Below are positions 50,772-60,320 of a DNA stretch of 64,000 nt, piece by piece (position 1 is the first letter of the stretch; every line of letters begins with the position of its first letter). A program made the translations under genes and the position numbers. Origin of the DNA: Ciborinia camelliae. Taxonomy: Eukaryota; Ascomycota; Leotiomycetes; Helotiales; Sclerotiniaceae. Below the pieces are notes generated by a model. That model was not told the DNA's origin. It searched no databases and saw only the letters and a program-made list of their open reading frames with translations. Location of the stretch: the NCBI GenBank assembly GCA_025890175.1, contig JANPYM010000005.1, forward strand, positions 268,505-332,504, read 5' to 3'.

Positions 50772-50960
50772 ATGCCATTCTTTCCTTTCCTCTCCTCTGC
50801 TTTCCTAGTATGCCATTCGATCTTATCTTATCCTTTCCTCTCATCTCCTCTGCTTTCCTTTCCTTGCCTTTCCTTGCCTTTCCTTTCCTCTGCTTTCCTA
50901 GTATGCCATTCGATCCTATCTTATGCTTTCCTCTCCTTTCCTGCCCTATCCTGCCCTATC
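50772..50960. repeat. pyrimidine-rich minisatellite
   Basis: Blocks of CTTTCCTAGTATGCCATTCG recur at about 50800, 50892 and (partly) 50766, separated by TTTCC/CTCTCC runs. The tract is almost all pyrimidine on the plus strand. Confidence 0.8.
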
Positions 50961-51102
50961 CTTTCTGATCTTCTCATCTTCTTATTCAAAATATCCAAGG
51001 AAAAAATCTTATCTATCATATCATACCTAGGCTATGTATGTAGGTAGTAGGGGGGTATGTAGATATGTATGTAGGTATGATTGATTGATTTGATTTTGAA
51101 AG

Positions 51103-53328
51103 CTATCTAAGCTGCTGCAGAAGAATCTTCAACTGTGCTTCGATGGCTTGGATGCGGGTGGTTAGGTTGTGGATTTGGGTTTGGGTTTGGGTTTCGGAGA
51201 GAGTTTGAGGGGGAGAGAGGGCTTGGGACTCATTTGTGGTTGGGCGATGAGATGGTGTGTGTGTGAATGTGGGCTGCTGTGGGGGGTGAGGGGTGAGGTT
51301 AGTTGATTTGTTTGTTTGTTTGTTTATGTGTGGTGTTTTGAGGAGAGGAGAGGAGAGGGGAGACCAAAAAAGATAGGAAGAGAGGGCGAAGAGAAGAGGA
51401 GAGAAGAGAGTGATATACGTACAATAATGTTTAGATTATCAGTGTATGGGTATGAGTGTGGGTAGGGGACACTGTGAGGATCGCTCATTCCGATGACTTC
51501 ATGTTGGATGAGGCGAGGGTGAATGGAGGGGGATTGGGAGAGGGTTTGTTGTTCATTTTGTGGTGGCGTGAGCTACGATAGGGAGTGAATTATATCAGTG
51601 TATGCGGTCCAAATTCGGAGGTTGACGCAAAAGAAAACAGAGGGAAACACACCTCCAAATCCACAATACCCGCGAACGGGGCCCGCAAACCCTTCGGCAC
51701 TTCCCCGAGCGATTCTCCCACTGTCAATCCGTTAGCTCTCCCGTCACATTCTCCACATATCCGCATCGAGGTCTGCGAATAAGTACTTAGGTATCCTCAC
51801 CTTCCCCCGGATCCCTCCCCTCACACCCCCACTTCCCATACCCATCCTGCCCAAATGACATCTGGCAGCTCGCGCAGTATCGCTTGGCGGAAAAGGATCG
51901 CGCGGCCCGGTTGTACGCACTGCAGAGGGGACAGCAGAAGAAGGTTTCCATTGGGATGTCGTATTTTCGCTTCAGGTTCGGAGGGTTGGGTGGAGCGTTG
52001 TTGGTGGGAGCTTGGGCGCGGGATCCGCTGGGGGTGGTTTCTGAATAAGGCGGGTTTGCAGGGGAATGTGGGATGCGAGGTTTGTTTGGTCTGGGTTCGG
52101 CGCTTTTGCTCGCTGGGCGATGGGGGCTGTGTGGGAAGATGGTGCCGGCCCCCGAGTTGAGAGGAAACTCTGGCTCCGTGATGGGATTTACGGAGTTTAG
52201 ATTGCTGGTTGCTTGACCTCCGCTTTTCTCGCTTGTGTGCGCATTATCCTCGCTACCTTGGCTTGAGTAACAGGTTTCCAGCGCGGGGTTTTCCTATTTA
52301 TATATCAGTGATTGGGAGTGAATAGGAGTAATGGGGTATATCTTACAACCTGGCGAAGCAATGCTCCCTCAAGACTACTCATCGGTGTTTGATCGGCAGG
52401 GCCGTTCACTTGGCTTTCGAACGCATTGTATCTTGGAAGTGAATAGTTGCAACAAGGTCCATTCCTTACCTCACGATCCACCTCGACGTCTTTGCTCCCC
52501 TCTTTCCATTGAAAACGGGGTGAAGACCCGGGCTGTGTGATGGAACTCGCGGCGCTTAGGTTGCTCGCGGGTTTGAATCTGCTTTGCGCATCGGGAATAA
52601 AAGATAGAAGATCCTGACGCTCTGTACAAGGCTCAAAAGTTGCGCGTCCGCGGTGCTTTTTACCTTCGCCGCAGATAGTGCAGATGGAGTTGGGGTTGAT
52701 GGAAGAGAGTGGCACGGGTGCGAAGATGGAGTTCTCTACGTCGGGGTTATTGTTTGTCACTTTGAATGTGTTTTGCGATCCGGAATCGAAGTCGGTGTTT
52801 GGATGTGTGATGCATGGTTCTTGGGTGTAACTTGGGGCTTCCTATGTTTTCATGGTAGGTTAGTAGGGGGTGATGATGAAGAAGAACAATAAGGAAGAGC
52901 AATCTTACATGGTCAACATGTGGACGTCCCTCAGGATCAAACGCCAATATCCTATTCTCGGAAACCAAAGCGCCGATATTATTGTGTACAAGGTGCGGTC
53001 TCTCAGCATAAAAAGTGGAGTCAGGAGGAGTAATAATACTCGTGCGTTCACCATAGGGTTGGTGAAAGTATTCCATACATCCTGAATTATGCGTCTGATG
53101 ATCATACTCGTCCTTCAAATTAAACGACTCGTCGAAATGCGAACTGTACGCCTCCGCGTTCAAATTGGGATCCTCACCGAAATGGAAAGAATGTACAGAA
53201 GATTCGTGGCCGCTTCGTAGTTCTTGGGTTTCACCGGGCGGTGGTTGCATGGGTTGATTGGGTTGATAGTCAGCAGCGGTTTGCTGTTTCATTTGACCCG
53301 AGGGGGTTTTCCCGAAATTTTTGGTCAT
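51103..53328 (-). CDS. unrecognised Cys-rich (zinc-ribbon-like) protein
   Basis: No family recognised. Proposed exons are 53328-52909, 52841-52347, 52293-51842, 51785-51653, 51572-51423 and 51276-51103, giving 607 residues. Most joins are clear (GTAAGA, GTAAGA, GTGTGT and GTACGT donors). The exon 3-4 join (51786-51841) is weak: if not spliced, the frame stops at 51787 and the protein has 456 residues. The downstream exons stay in one frame through two further introns, which supports the longer form. Cys motifs are CTIC near 194-197, and CPLC (426-429) with CASC (445-448) in a C-x2-C-x15-C-x2-C arrangement. Exon 4 holds CGEC. The C-terminus is Gln/Thr-rich and ends in an amphipathic, possibly coiled-coil helix (IQAIEAQLKILLQQLR). 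The rest is low-complexity and polar. A nuclear or regulatory role would be speculation. Confidence 0.7.
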
Positions 53329-54074
53329 GGTTTTCGTGCTGGAGAGGTGAGAGGTGTGAGATATGTTGTATTTTTGCTTGGGGGTTGAGTTTGTTGAGTT
53401 TGTTGGGGTTGTTTTTGAGTTTTTGAGTTTTTGTGGAGTGTTGGGACCTTTTTACTTGAAGTTGATGTTGAAGTTGGATGTTGGAGTTGAATGTTATGTT
53501 GTGTTACGAAAGTTCGAGGGATAGAGTGTGGAACGGGGAATGGGAATTGTCTTTTTTTTTGGTGCGGCTCTTAGGTAGGGTTGGTAGTTTGATTCTTTTT
53601 TTACCAGTGTAGTGACTGGTTTATTGTGACTCATAGTGTTTCTATGGAGGCTTTTGATACCATGAAATCTTTTCTTGACTGCGCAGTGCTGTGGCAATAG
53701 TTTCTATGGGAATTTCTGATACCACGAGATTTTTCTTCACTGCGTAGTTCTGTTCCTAAGTTAGTTAAAAAGCTAAATCAACAATTTCACGGCGTAATAG
53801 TTTGGAGCAGTAATGCAGAGTTGTATTGTATTCCTATCCCAACCTGTAAACTACTATACAGCGTGCATAATGCTCATTGCTGATGAAGGAAGAGTGTTTA
53901 ATTTTCCCCAAAATTCCAAGACTGTTTCATACCACCAATGGTAGAAATGTGAAAAGATTATGATGATGATGGTTTACCCATAATTCCGTTGTACATCCAT
54001 GACCCCCCCCCCCCCCCAAAAAAAAATTCACCCCCCAAATACTCCTTCAAAACAAAGTTAGAAAGACAAATTTT
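53329..54074. other. intergenic with 61-bp tandem pair and poly-C
   Basis: The promoter side of the preceding gene is GT-rich (GTTGAGTTTGTTG). Two diverged 61-bp units lie at 53638-53760. A run of about 14 C lies at 54004-54017. The stretch 53885-54070 is the 3' flank of the next gene and is similar to 55703-55900. Confidence 0.6.
53638..53760. repeat. diverged tandem pair, 61 bp each
   Basis: Both units start GTTTCTATGG and contain a TGATACCA[TC]GA[AG]AT core and CACTGCG/GACTGCG. The copies start at 53638 and 53699. Confidence 0.75.
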
Positions 54075-55013
54075 TCATTCTGAGACTTCTTCTACTCCGT
54101 CAAGCCAGGAAGAAACGGAAGCTGCTCGTGCTCGAGCCTCCGGAGAAACTGGAGTTCCTTTGGTGCTATCGTGGCTATCACTACCGTGATCAAATCCCGT
54201 CCATATGCTCCGAAGTTCTGGCTGAAATACGCAGCCACAACCATTTTCATTGCTGCTATCCAATCTCCAATATATTGCAGGAAGTGTCTCTCCCGTTCCC
54301 GTTCCAGCTTTTGCATTGTAGCAAGTTTGACAGTTCGGGTTGAACGTGGTTAGTGCGGGTTGACGGTTGTTTGCAACTGGTTTCCTACATTGAAAGCACC
54401 TGGCGACTATTCTTTGACAAGGAAAAGAAACAAAGCCCATTTCGCATTCCTTCTTATCGCGGGGGATGTAAGTGGGTGTACGTCCCCACTGGGAGACTGT
54501 GCCGACGAATGGGTAGCCATTGGGATCTAAGAGATTATCGGGAGCTGAAGACTCGTTATTGGGAATGGATTGAGGGCTGGGGATGGAAGATTCTAGTTCT
54601 AGCCACTCTTCAAATGTGCCAGTGAAGATGTTGTTTTGGGTATCCACGAGAGCTAGGGGATCTGGAGAGTTGTTGATGGAAATGGCTTCACTATTTGAGG
54701 GCGTCGGGTAGTTGCTATCGGAAAAGACTTGTCTATTTGAGGGTTCCGAAGTGTTGTCAACGGAAATGGCTTCACTATTTGAGAGTTCCGAAGTGTTGTC
54801 AACGGCGGCTTCACTATTTGAGAGTTCCGGAGTACTGTCAACGGCGGCTTCACTACTTGAGGGTGCCGAGGTATTGTCAACGGGAGTGTCTTGAAGTTTT
54901 AAGCGTTTTCGGTCGATAATGGAGGCATCTGAAAGGCTGCTACATGGAGTGGCCTGACGTTTCAAGCGTGTTGGGTAGACGCCTGAAATTGTTGTTAATT
55001 TGCTGTTATCCAT
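54075..55013 (-). CDS. unrecognised Cys-module protein with tandem repeats
   Basis: Single-exon frame of 312 codons; family unknown. Residues about 44-118 are degenerate repeats of a 12-16 residue unit around VDNTSELSNSEA, encoded by a tandem DNA repeat. A Cys-rich core follows: C190, C199, C206, C209, C228, C231, C259 and C261. The central four form C-x2-C-x18-C-x2-C (CFQC and CQTC), and the sequence GETLPAIYWRL follows the second pair. The next gene to the right (56052-56387) has the same core and the same start (M-[DG]-N-[NS]-K). Their 5' and 3' flanks are also alike, so the two arose by tandem duplication. A basic patch (RKRLKL) could be a nuclear signal. Zinc binding is inference from the Cys spacing. 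Confidence 0.72.
   Translation of the reverse strand: MDNSKLTTISGVYPTRLKRQATPCSSLSDASIIDRKRLKLQDTPVDNTSAPSSSEAAVDSTPELSNSEAAVDNTSELSNSEAISVDNTSEPSNRQVFSDSNYPTPSNSEAISINNSPDPLALVDTQNNIFTGTFEEWLELESSIPSPQSIPNNESSAPDNLLDPNGYPFVGTVSQWGRTPTYIPRDKKECEMGFVSFPCQRIVARCFQCRKPVANNRQPALTTFNPNCQTCYNAKAGTGTGETLPAIYWRLDSSNENGCGCVFQPELRSIWTGFDHGSDSHDSTKGTPVSPEARARAASVSSWLDGVEEVSE
54690..54885. repeat. in-frame tandem repeat within Cys-module gene
   Basis: Units such as TCACTATTTGAGAGTTCCGA and GTATTGTCAACGG alternate about four to five times, with spacings that are multiples of three. Confidence 0.85.
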
Positions 55014-55541
55014 GGTTATGGCTTATTCGCGAGAATCTCGATTTTTTTTTGGGATCGTAATAGATTGATGATGTAGATGTGTTGAGATTTCTTGAAGAAG
55101 TTGATGGTGTGATATTCTCGAAGGTAAGAGGAATCTGTGTCAATGATTTTTTTGGGAGGAACACGTGCTTGAAGTATGTATCATCTCTGGATTAATTATG
55201 AGTATTCCGAGGCTGGTTCTTATTTTAGTGTGCCTGTGATTATCAAAATTTTAATAATTATATTCCTCTAAGTGTTGAAAGTAGCCAGCAGCCTTATGAG
55301 CCGTAGAATGGTCTAGACGATTATATATGGTCTAGCGGCATTACCTTTAGGCATAAACATTCGTAGAATTGATCACTCTTAGTTCTTTAGTTAATCTACA
55401 TACACTAATACTATACTCTATTTGCACTATTCATTCCACACATAATCCATAACTTCAACACTAAGTATATTTTGTATAGAAGATACATGTAGCTAAACCC
55501 CTTTAAAGCTATATATATTTATCTATAGATCTTGTAGTAAG
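55014..55541. other. intergenic, promoter duplicated with next gene
   Basis: The part next to the gene resembles 56388-56670. Shared words include GAATCTGTGT/GAATCTGTAT, AACACGTGCTTGAAGTATGT/AACACCTGAATGAAGTATGT and TATTCT[CG]G. The remainder is AT-rich with no gene. Confidence 0.55.
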
Positions 55542-55730
55542 TTATATTATTCCATTAAAATCACCTACTACTATACGAGGGGAGGTTAGTAGTGCTACGT
55601 CTGCAATTATTACTTTGAAATCGTTTAAAAAGGCATTGATTTTATTTGTAGAGAATATTTGAACATTATATTGACTTCGGCGTTCAGCATTAGCAAGATC
55701 TTCGGGAGAGGAAGAGTCGTTTGATTCTTC
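55542..55730 (-). pseudogene. short conserved coding relic ('LANA' module)
   Basis: A 62-codon open frame begins right after a good 3' splice site (GTATTTTTAG) and contains PEDLANAERRSQYNVQIFST. The segment at 57215-57382 carries SENLANA...RDQYDVQIF followed by KIEAL, so the similarity is at protein level. It could be a downstream exon of the Cys gene at 56052-56387, or a remnant of a separate small gene. No upstream ATG exon was found. Confidence 0.4.
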
Positions 55731-55973
55731 CTAAAAATACAAGACTAGTTCATACTACCAATAGTAGAAATATGAAAAGACTGTAATGAATCTATGGTCC
55801 AGCTATGATTCGGTGATATATCCATGCCCCCAAATTGGCCTCAAACGCCCCTTCAAATACAGTTTGAAGCAAAAATTCTCCATTTGATATCCAAAAGCCA
55901 GTCTCAAGTCCTTCATAATCCATCTCCATCTCCATCTCCATAGCCCTTGCATATCAAGCCCAAAACTTCGTTC

Positions 55974-56387
55974 CTAATCCTTATCTCCAGAATCACCGGC
56001 TAAACCAACTGGACTTCCTCTTACGCAAGAGACATCTCCCCTAGCGTCTTCCTAGCCTTCCTTCGGGCCCATTTCTTTGGAGCCACATTTTCTAGGACAG
56101 AGACTTGTACCAGGATTCATCAACTCCCAAACTACTTTAGGAACTGTATTTCCGAGCCCCATCTCGGTTGCAGGATCGTAGCAAGTCTGGCATTTCTGTG
56201 ATATCTTCGGTTTCATTTGAATGCGGTGTACTAGCATCCCTTCACAGAGATTACATCTGAATTCCGGTTTTAGACAACCGTTTTTGCATTCGTTGGATGG
56301 AGGGGGATTGGGCGGGTCAATGAATTTTCGATGGAGAACGACTTTGCTATTTGAGTCTCTTGAGACGACCGATTTGTTGTTGCCCAT
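55974..56387 (-). CDS. small Cys-module protein, paralogue of 54075-55013
   Basis: The first stop (TAG, 56052-56054) gives 111 residues. The core has C34, C38, C45, C48, C66, C69, C97 and C101, with C-x2-C-x17-C-x2-C in the middle (CNLC and CQTC). GNTVPKVVWEL then corresponds to GETLPAIYWRL in the neighbour. It lacks the neighbour's repeat region. The N-terminus MGNNKS fits an N-myristoylation signal (Gly2, Ser6), while the neighbour has Asp2. After the TAG, 25 further codons stay open to a TAG at 55974 and include RGSPVG, similar to KGTPVS near the neighbour's tail. So the first stop may be a later mutation. I give the span up to the second stop and regard the 56052 stop as the actual end of the present frame. 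Confidence 0.6.
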
Positions 56388-56851
56388 GATTATAATTTGT
56401 TGTTCGTGAGGATTTGGATGAATCGTATGTGCTGTAATAGGAATCGTAATATGGTGGTGATGTTTGCCTTGAAGTAGACGAGTTGAGGTTTCTGGGAAAG
56501 TTGATTTCTGGAAAGGTTGAGGTTTCTAGAAAAGTTTGTGATGTGTATATTCTGGGAAGTAAAAGGAAAGAGTGAAAGTGTTAACTACACGAATCTGTAT
56601 GGATGATTATTTGCGAAAAACACCTGAATGAAGTATGTGTCATATATGACTGAACTGTAAGTACCTATTCATAGACTAGGACTTTTTAGATGAGTGAAAA
56701 GGCTGGGGAAGGCTGAGCGAATGTTCCTGGTTGGAAAATGAAACCATAAGGGCTTGAGAAGTTTCAAATTTCTGTGGTTATGAAAAGTTAGATGGTTATT
56801 ATCAAGATAACTGTTAAATTGGTTTGTATCCTTACTGGAATCTTGGATAGC
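56388..56851. other. intergenic, duplicated promoter-like region
   Basis: Similar to 55014-55210 upstream of the paralogue. GAGGTTTCT[GA]G-type words repeat at 56486-56530. No gene. Confidence 0.55.
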
Positions 56852-57045
56852 TCACTTTATGAGTGGTAAATTGAAGTTTCTATATGCCACATCAGGTGCA
56901 ATAGGGCTTCCTGGTGGTGCTCTGGCACATTGATAACAATATCCAGGTTTTGTTCTGACCTCCCAGGACCGACTAGGTAGACTTAGTGGTGGGAGCATTC
57001 GAACCACTAACTTCAGGGCAGGTCATGCACTTGTTCTTACATGAT
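56852..57045 (-). pseudogene. broken Cys-module copy
   Basis: Two short frames on the minus strand carry CxxC motifs. One at about 57045-56985 has NKCMTC and then stops. Another at 56956-56852 has GYCYQCARAPPG and RNFNLP before its stop. The second resembles ARCFQCRKPV...FNPN of the gene at 54075-55013. The frames differ and stops intervene, so this reads as a decayed third copy. Confidence 0.35.
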
Positions 57046-57214
57046 ACAGACACAAATTGGTGACTGCCACCCCATCCTCGCTCACTCTCACAACCCAATT
57101 ATTGAAAAAGGCATAAAACTTTTTGCCCAACTCCTAGAATAAAGTGACTTGGTAATCTCCTTTTGGGTGAATGGGCGACCTATTTTGTTCTGATACCAGA
57201 CATATATATAGCTG

Positions 57215-57382
57215 CTATGTTGCCTTAAAATTCCGTCGCTCCGAGGGTTCTGGGAGAGCTTCAATCTTGCTTGCTGGAAATATTTGGACGTCATATTGAT
57301 CTCGGAGTTCATAGTTTACGGTACCAGATGCTGCGTTGGCAAGATTTTCGGAGGAAGGAGGGTTGTTTGTATTTAGATGCAT
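57215..57382 (-). CDS. possible small protein with 'LANA' module
   Basis: From the ATG at 57382 the frame has 55 codons and includes SSENLANAASGTVNYEL, RDQYDVQIF and KIEAL. The frame is open further upstream to about 57535 without an ATG, and a plausible 3' splice site (TTTTTCCATACAG) lies at about 57480. It may therefore be the last exon of a longer gene whose first part I cannot find. Similarity to 55542-55730 shows the segment was duplicated and was once coding. Confidence 0.35.
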   Translation of the reverse strand: MHLNTNNPPSSENLANAASGTVNYELRDQYDVQIFPASKIEALPEPSERRNFKAT

Positions 57383-57539
57383 TGTAAGTAAGTACTGGCG
57401 TGAGACTGTAGATGCTGTATCGAATGTGTCGTTGAAGATGCTTGTAATTTTTGATTGAGCTTGTATCGGTGTTGTGGCTGTATGGAAAAAGTAGAAGCAT
57501 GAATTTGAAGCGGGGAAACCAACGTGTTTGAACACATCT

Positions 57540-58442
57540 TAGACCCAGTAGAATACCAACAAATCCCAATTATGAATCGTTAACCGCATATAAAATGTTA
57601 ATTGAAGACAAATCACCATTTAAAAATCGAAAATATTATGCATAAAGCTTATGTTGCTGGCTATTGCATACATTTGGGTGAAGGTCGCTCGCCTAATGTG
57701 AGAAATATAGATTTACCACAACTATAGGGGAGATAATTCGGCAAAGGTACATTCTGACCTTTTACTCAAACCATTCCTGACTGTGATCAGACATTTGACG
57801 CTGATATATGGAGTGGAGTTTAGTGACCCGAGATATCAGTTCAATTTGACGATGGAAGAAATGGCTCGATAGCCCCCAATGAGTTTCGGTACCTAGTGAA
57901 TCTACGTTATCATTCCATATGAATTCTATGAATCGCGAAAAGAATAAAATGAATACTACGAGTAAGAAATATACGAAGATGGAATATTTGCGGTTTAAAT
58001 TTCAGTTGGAGTTGCAAATGCCACATGACTGCCATATTGCACTCTATGATATATCACTATTTGATTGGCATAGGCACACATATGTTCGTCATGTTGAACA
58101 TTAGATCTTCGCTGCACAAACTTGAACTAACTTGTATTTTTTTTAACTTGAACTTTTTTTTTAACTCATCGTCATGAAATAAACCAACAACATGAAAGAA
58201 ATAGAAATAGCATCTCAGATAGGTCCAGCTTAACCCAATATCAAGACAACCCCTCGGCTGGCCCTAAGAATCAGTAGAGTATCAAAATGATCCGAGTACG
58301 GCGGAATTCCCCGAGCCCCCGCATATTGCAACTTGAATAGGTAGAAGCCCTAGAACTTTCTACCGGGTTAGCAGTCCTGTATATCGTATATCTGATATAT
58401 ATTTGGTATTGGGAACTTACTAACCACCAGATCCGGGCAGCT
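57540..58442. other. intergenic, no gene seen
   Basis: AT-leaning sequence with T runs at 58137-58162. A plus-strand frame at 57919-58104 has no recognisable feature. Confidence 0.5.
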
Positions 58443-59678
58443 TTACTCCGAGTCGGGCACTTCAGCTCGATATTCAAATTCCTTAATAAAAGGTTCCCCG
58501 TCATTAGAATAATAATCGCTGACAGGTTCCTCGTCATCATCAGAATAATCGAGGAGATTCTGAGTGCTTTCATACCCGAGCACCGATCTATCTCTGTGGT
58601 CATCTTCCAGCTTATGCTGCTCCGACTTAGGCTGCTCCGACTTATGCTTCATCGACCCGTGATCATCCAACTTATGCTTCTCTAATTTATTATGCTTCGA
58701 CTCATCCCCCTCCGCCTTATGCTTCTTCGACTCGTGATAGTCCAACTCATGCTTCTTTGACTTGTGCTTCGACTCATGCTCCTTTAGCTCATAATCCTTT
58801 GACTTATGATGCTCCTCCGACTTATGATGCTCCTTCGACTTATCATGCTCCTTCGACTTATCATGCTCCTCCAACTCATACTTCTTCAACTTATGGTGCT
58901 CTAACGTATGATGCTTCGACCCATGCTCCTCCGCCTCATGCTTCTTCAATCCATGCTGCTTGTCATATTCTGGCTTTCTACGCTCGAGGAGGTGATCCTC
59001 AGTAATCCCGCATATGTAGTTTGTTCCGCGTACGCTGATAGGCATAAAGGAATGTTGAGCACTGCTCCCATGTGATTTTCCGTGATGTTCCGTGTGACCA
59101 TGGGACTGCGTAGCATGTTTATGATGGTGGGGTTTGTGTGATTCCAAGGATGAAGTTCTTTCAAGATTCTCGGTTTGCGTTGAGTGTTCTCGGTTTCTAT
59201 CATCACCTGAGCGGTCGTCAGAGTAGGTCGTTGACCCCTGGACAGGGTCGGCAATTGAAAACTGTTGAAATTCGACGATTGTGATGTGAATCAGGTTGCC
59301 TTGTGGGCGATTCTGGCGTGGATTATCCCCGAGATTGTTGTTAACAGGTGGTTCTTGATTCATGGGACGCTGCAAAGAGTAAGGTCTGTGACTTTGAGGT
59401 CCCTCTTGAGCGGAGGTGCCTTGCTGGTATGGTGGTTGTTGAGGATTCCCTGGAGCATGAGGCTGCGGCTGTGGACGATGACCAGCATCATTTGGAGGTG
59501 CAATTCTTTGCTGGAATAATCCATCTGGACGAGGTGAAGGGGGAGAATTTGGAAACGGTATAGTTGCTTGCTGTTGGCCGATATGGGTTTGTCCTTGGGG
59601 AGTAGGAGGAGCTGGCAACGGAGTAGTTGCTTGCAGGTACGTATTGTTTAGTCGTAGAGGAAGAGGTTGATTATTCAT
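58443..59678 (-). CDS. low-complexity Lys/Glu/His-rich protein
   Basis: Single-exon frame of 411 codons from the ATG at 59678; an in-frame start at 59729 would add 17 residues. No known domain. The N-terminal 120 residues are Pro/Gln-rich. The middle is His/Ser/Thr-rich (HHHKHATQSHGHTEHHGK). Residues about 240-360 are repeats of five-residue type around KHELE/EHHKS (for example EEHDKSKEHDKSKEHHKSEE), predicted to be charged and helical or disordered. The tail is acidic (SDDDEEP). The DNA under the repeat is a degenerate 15-bp repeat. A scaffold or stress-protective disordered protein is possible but unsupported. Confidence 0.6.
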   Translation of the reverse strand: MNNQPLPLRLNNTYLQATTPLPAPPTPQGQTHIGQQQATIPFPNSPPSPRPDGLFQQRIAPPNDAGHRPQPQPHAPGNPQQPPYQQGTSAQEGPQSHRPYSLQRPMNQEPPVNNNLGDNPRQNRPQGNLIHITIVEFQQFSIADPVQGSTTYSDDRSGDDRNREHSTQTENLERTSSLESHKPHHHKHATQSHGHTEHHGKSHGSSAQHSFMPISVRGTNYICGITEDHLLERRKPEYDKQHGLKKHEAEEHGSKHHTLEHHKLKKYELEEHDKSKEHDKSKEHHKSEEHHKSKDYELKEHESKHKSKKHELDYHESKKHKAEGDESKHNKLEKHKLDDHGSMKHKSEQPKSEQHKLEDDHRDRSVLGYESTQNLLDYSDDDEEPVSDYYSNDGEPFIKEFEYRAEVPDSE

Positions 59679-60320
59679 GACTGTTTGTAGAATTTGATAA
59701 AAAGATACTCGAGTACTGTGAATGTGCAAAACCTTCTTTCGATTTTTGTAGATGAAGCTTCGTTGTTGATGTAACGAAGAAGTCCATGAAATGGTTGGAA
59801 AGGAGAGGGCCCTTACAAGTTACAACCAACTTTCCCTCTAGATTTTTGCGTTGAAGTGGACGGAAACAACAGATATGACTGGGAAATGACTCAAATGAAT
59901 GTACGCTGATTGAAAGAATTATGGAATGGTGTGGAAACTGGAATGATTGCGAACAGACTGTGAGATGAATACAAGATGAATGAAATGAAGAAACATCCGT
60001 ATAAGCCATCCAGGCACCGGCGTGATGAATGACCAATTAAAGATTCATGAGCTTCAATATTCCTATGAAAATTTGTACGTTAGGCACCGCATTCCAATAC
60101 CAAGGAAGGTGGGATCTAAATGTTTGATTCACACTCGAGAGACAAGGTATGGTTATGTACATGGTAGCAGGGGATTTAATAGCCACCATTCCAATACTTT
60201 GGAAGATGCAATATGGCCGTTCGGCGACTTTGCTAAGAGAAAGGATTACCCTCCAAATTCTCCAACCTGTTTGACGTCACAAGATATAGATGGGTGTTCT
60301 TAACGTGGCTAAACTGCCCT
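59679..60320. other. intergenic between convergent/tandem minus genes
   Basis: Likely promoter of the low-complexity protein gene and 3' end of the glycosidase gene. No domain-bearing frame was found on either strand. Confidence 0.5.

Larger units (their letters stand above)
49613..51102. other. intergenic, repeat-rich, with assembly gap
   Basis: No supported gene. It begins with GATCGATC repeats (49611-49630). GCTGGCTGGCTGGCTGG (50063-50081) and GATTCTGG units (50093-50117) flank a 10-N gap. Further on are TTGAAAG repeats (50531-50558), TTGTATTGTATTGTAT (50702-50722) and a long T/C-rich minisatellite (50760-50960). Confidence 0.55.

Noticed and set aside
56980..57060. GGTTCGAATGC on the minus strand, resembling a tRNA T-loop
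   Set aside because: The flanking bases do not form a T-stem or the acceptor and anticodon arms of a tRNA; CxxC codons in the same place explain the conservation better.
58757..59005. Plus-strand frame of repeated Thr/His/Ala/Pro units
   Set aside because: It is the antisense shadow of the KH/EH repeat in the minus-strand gene.
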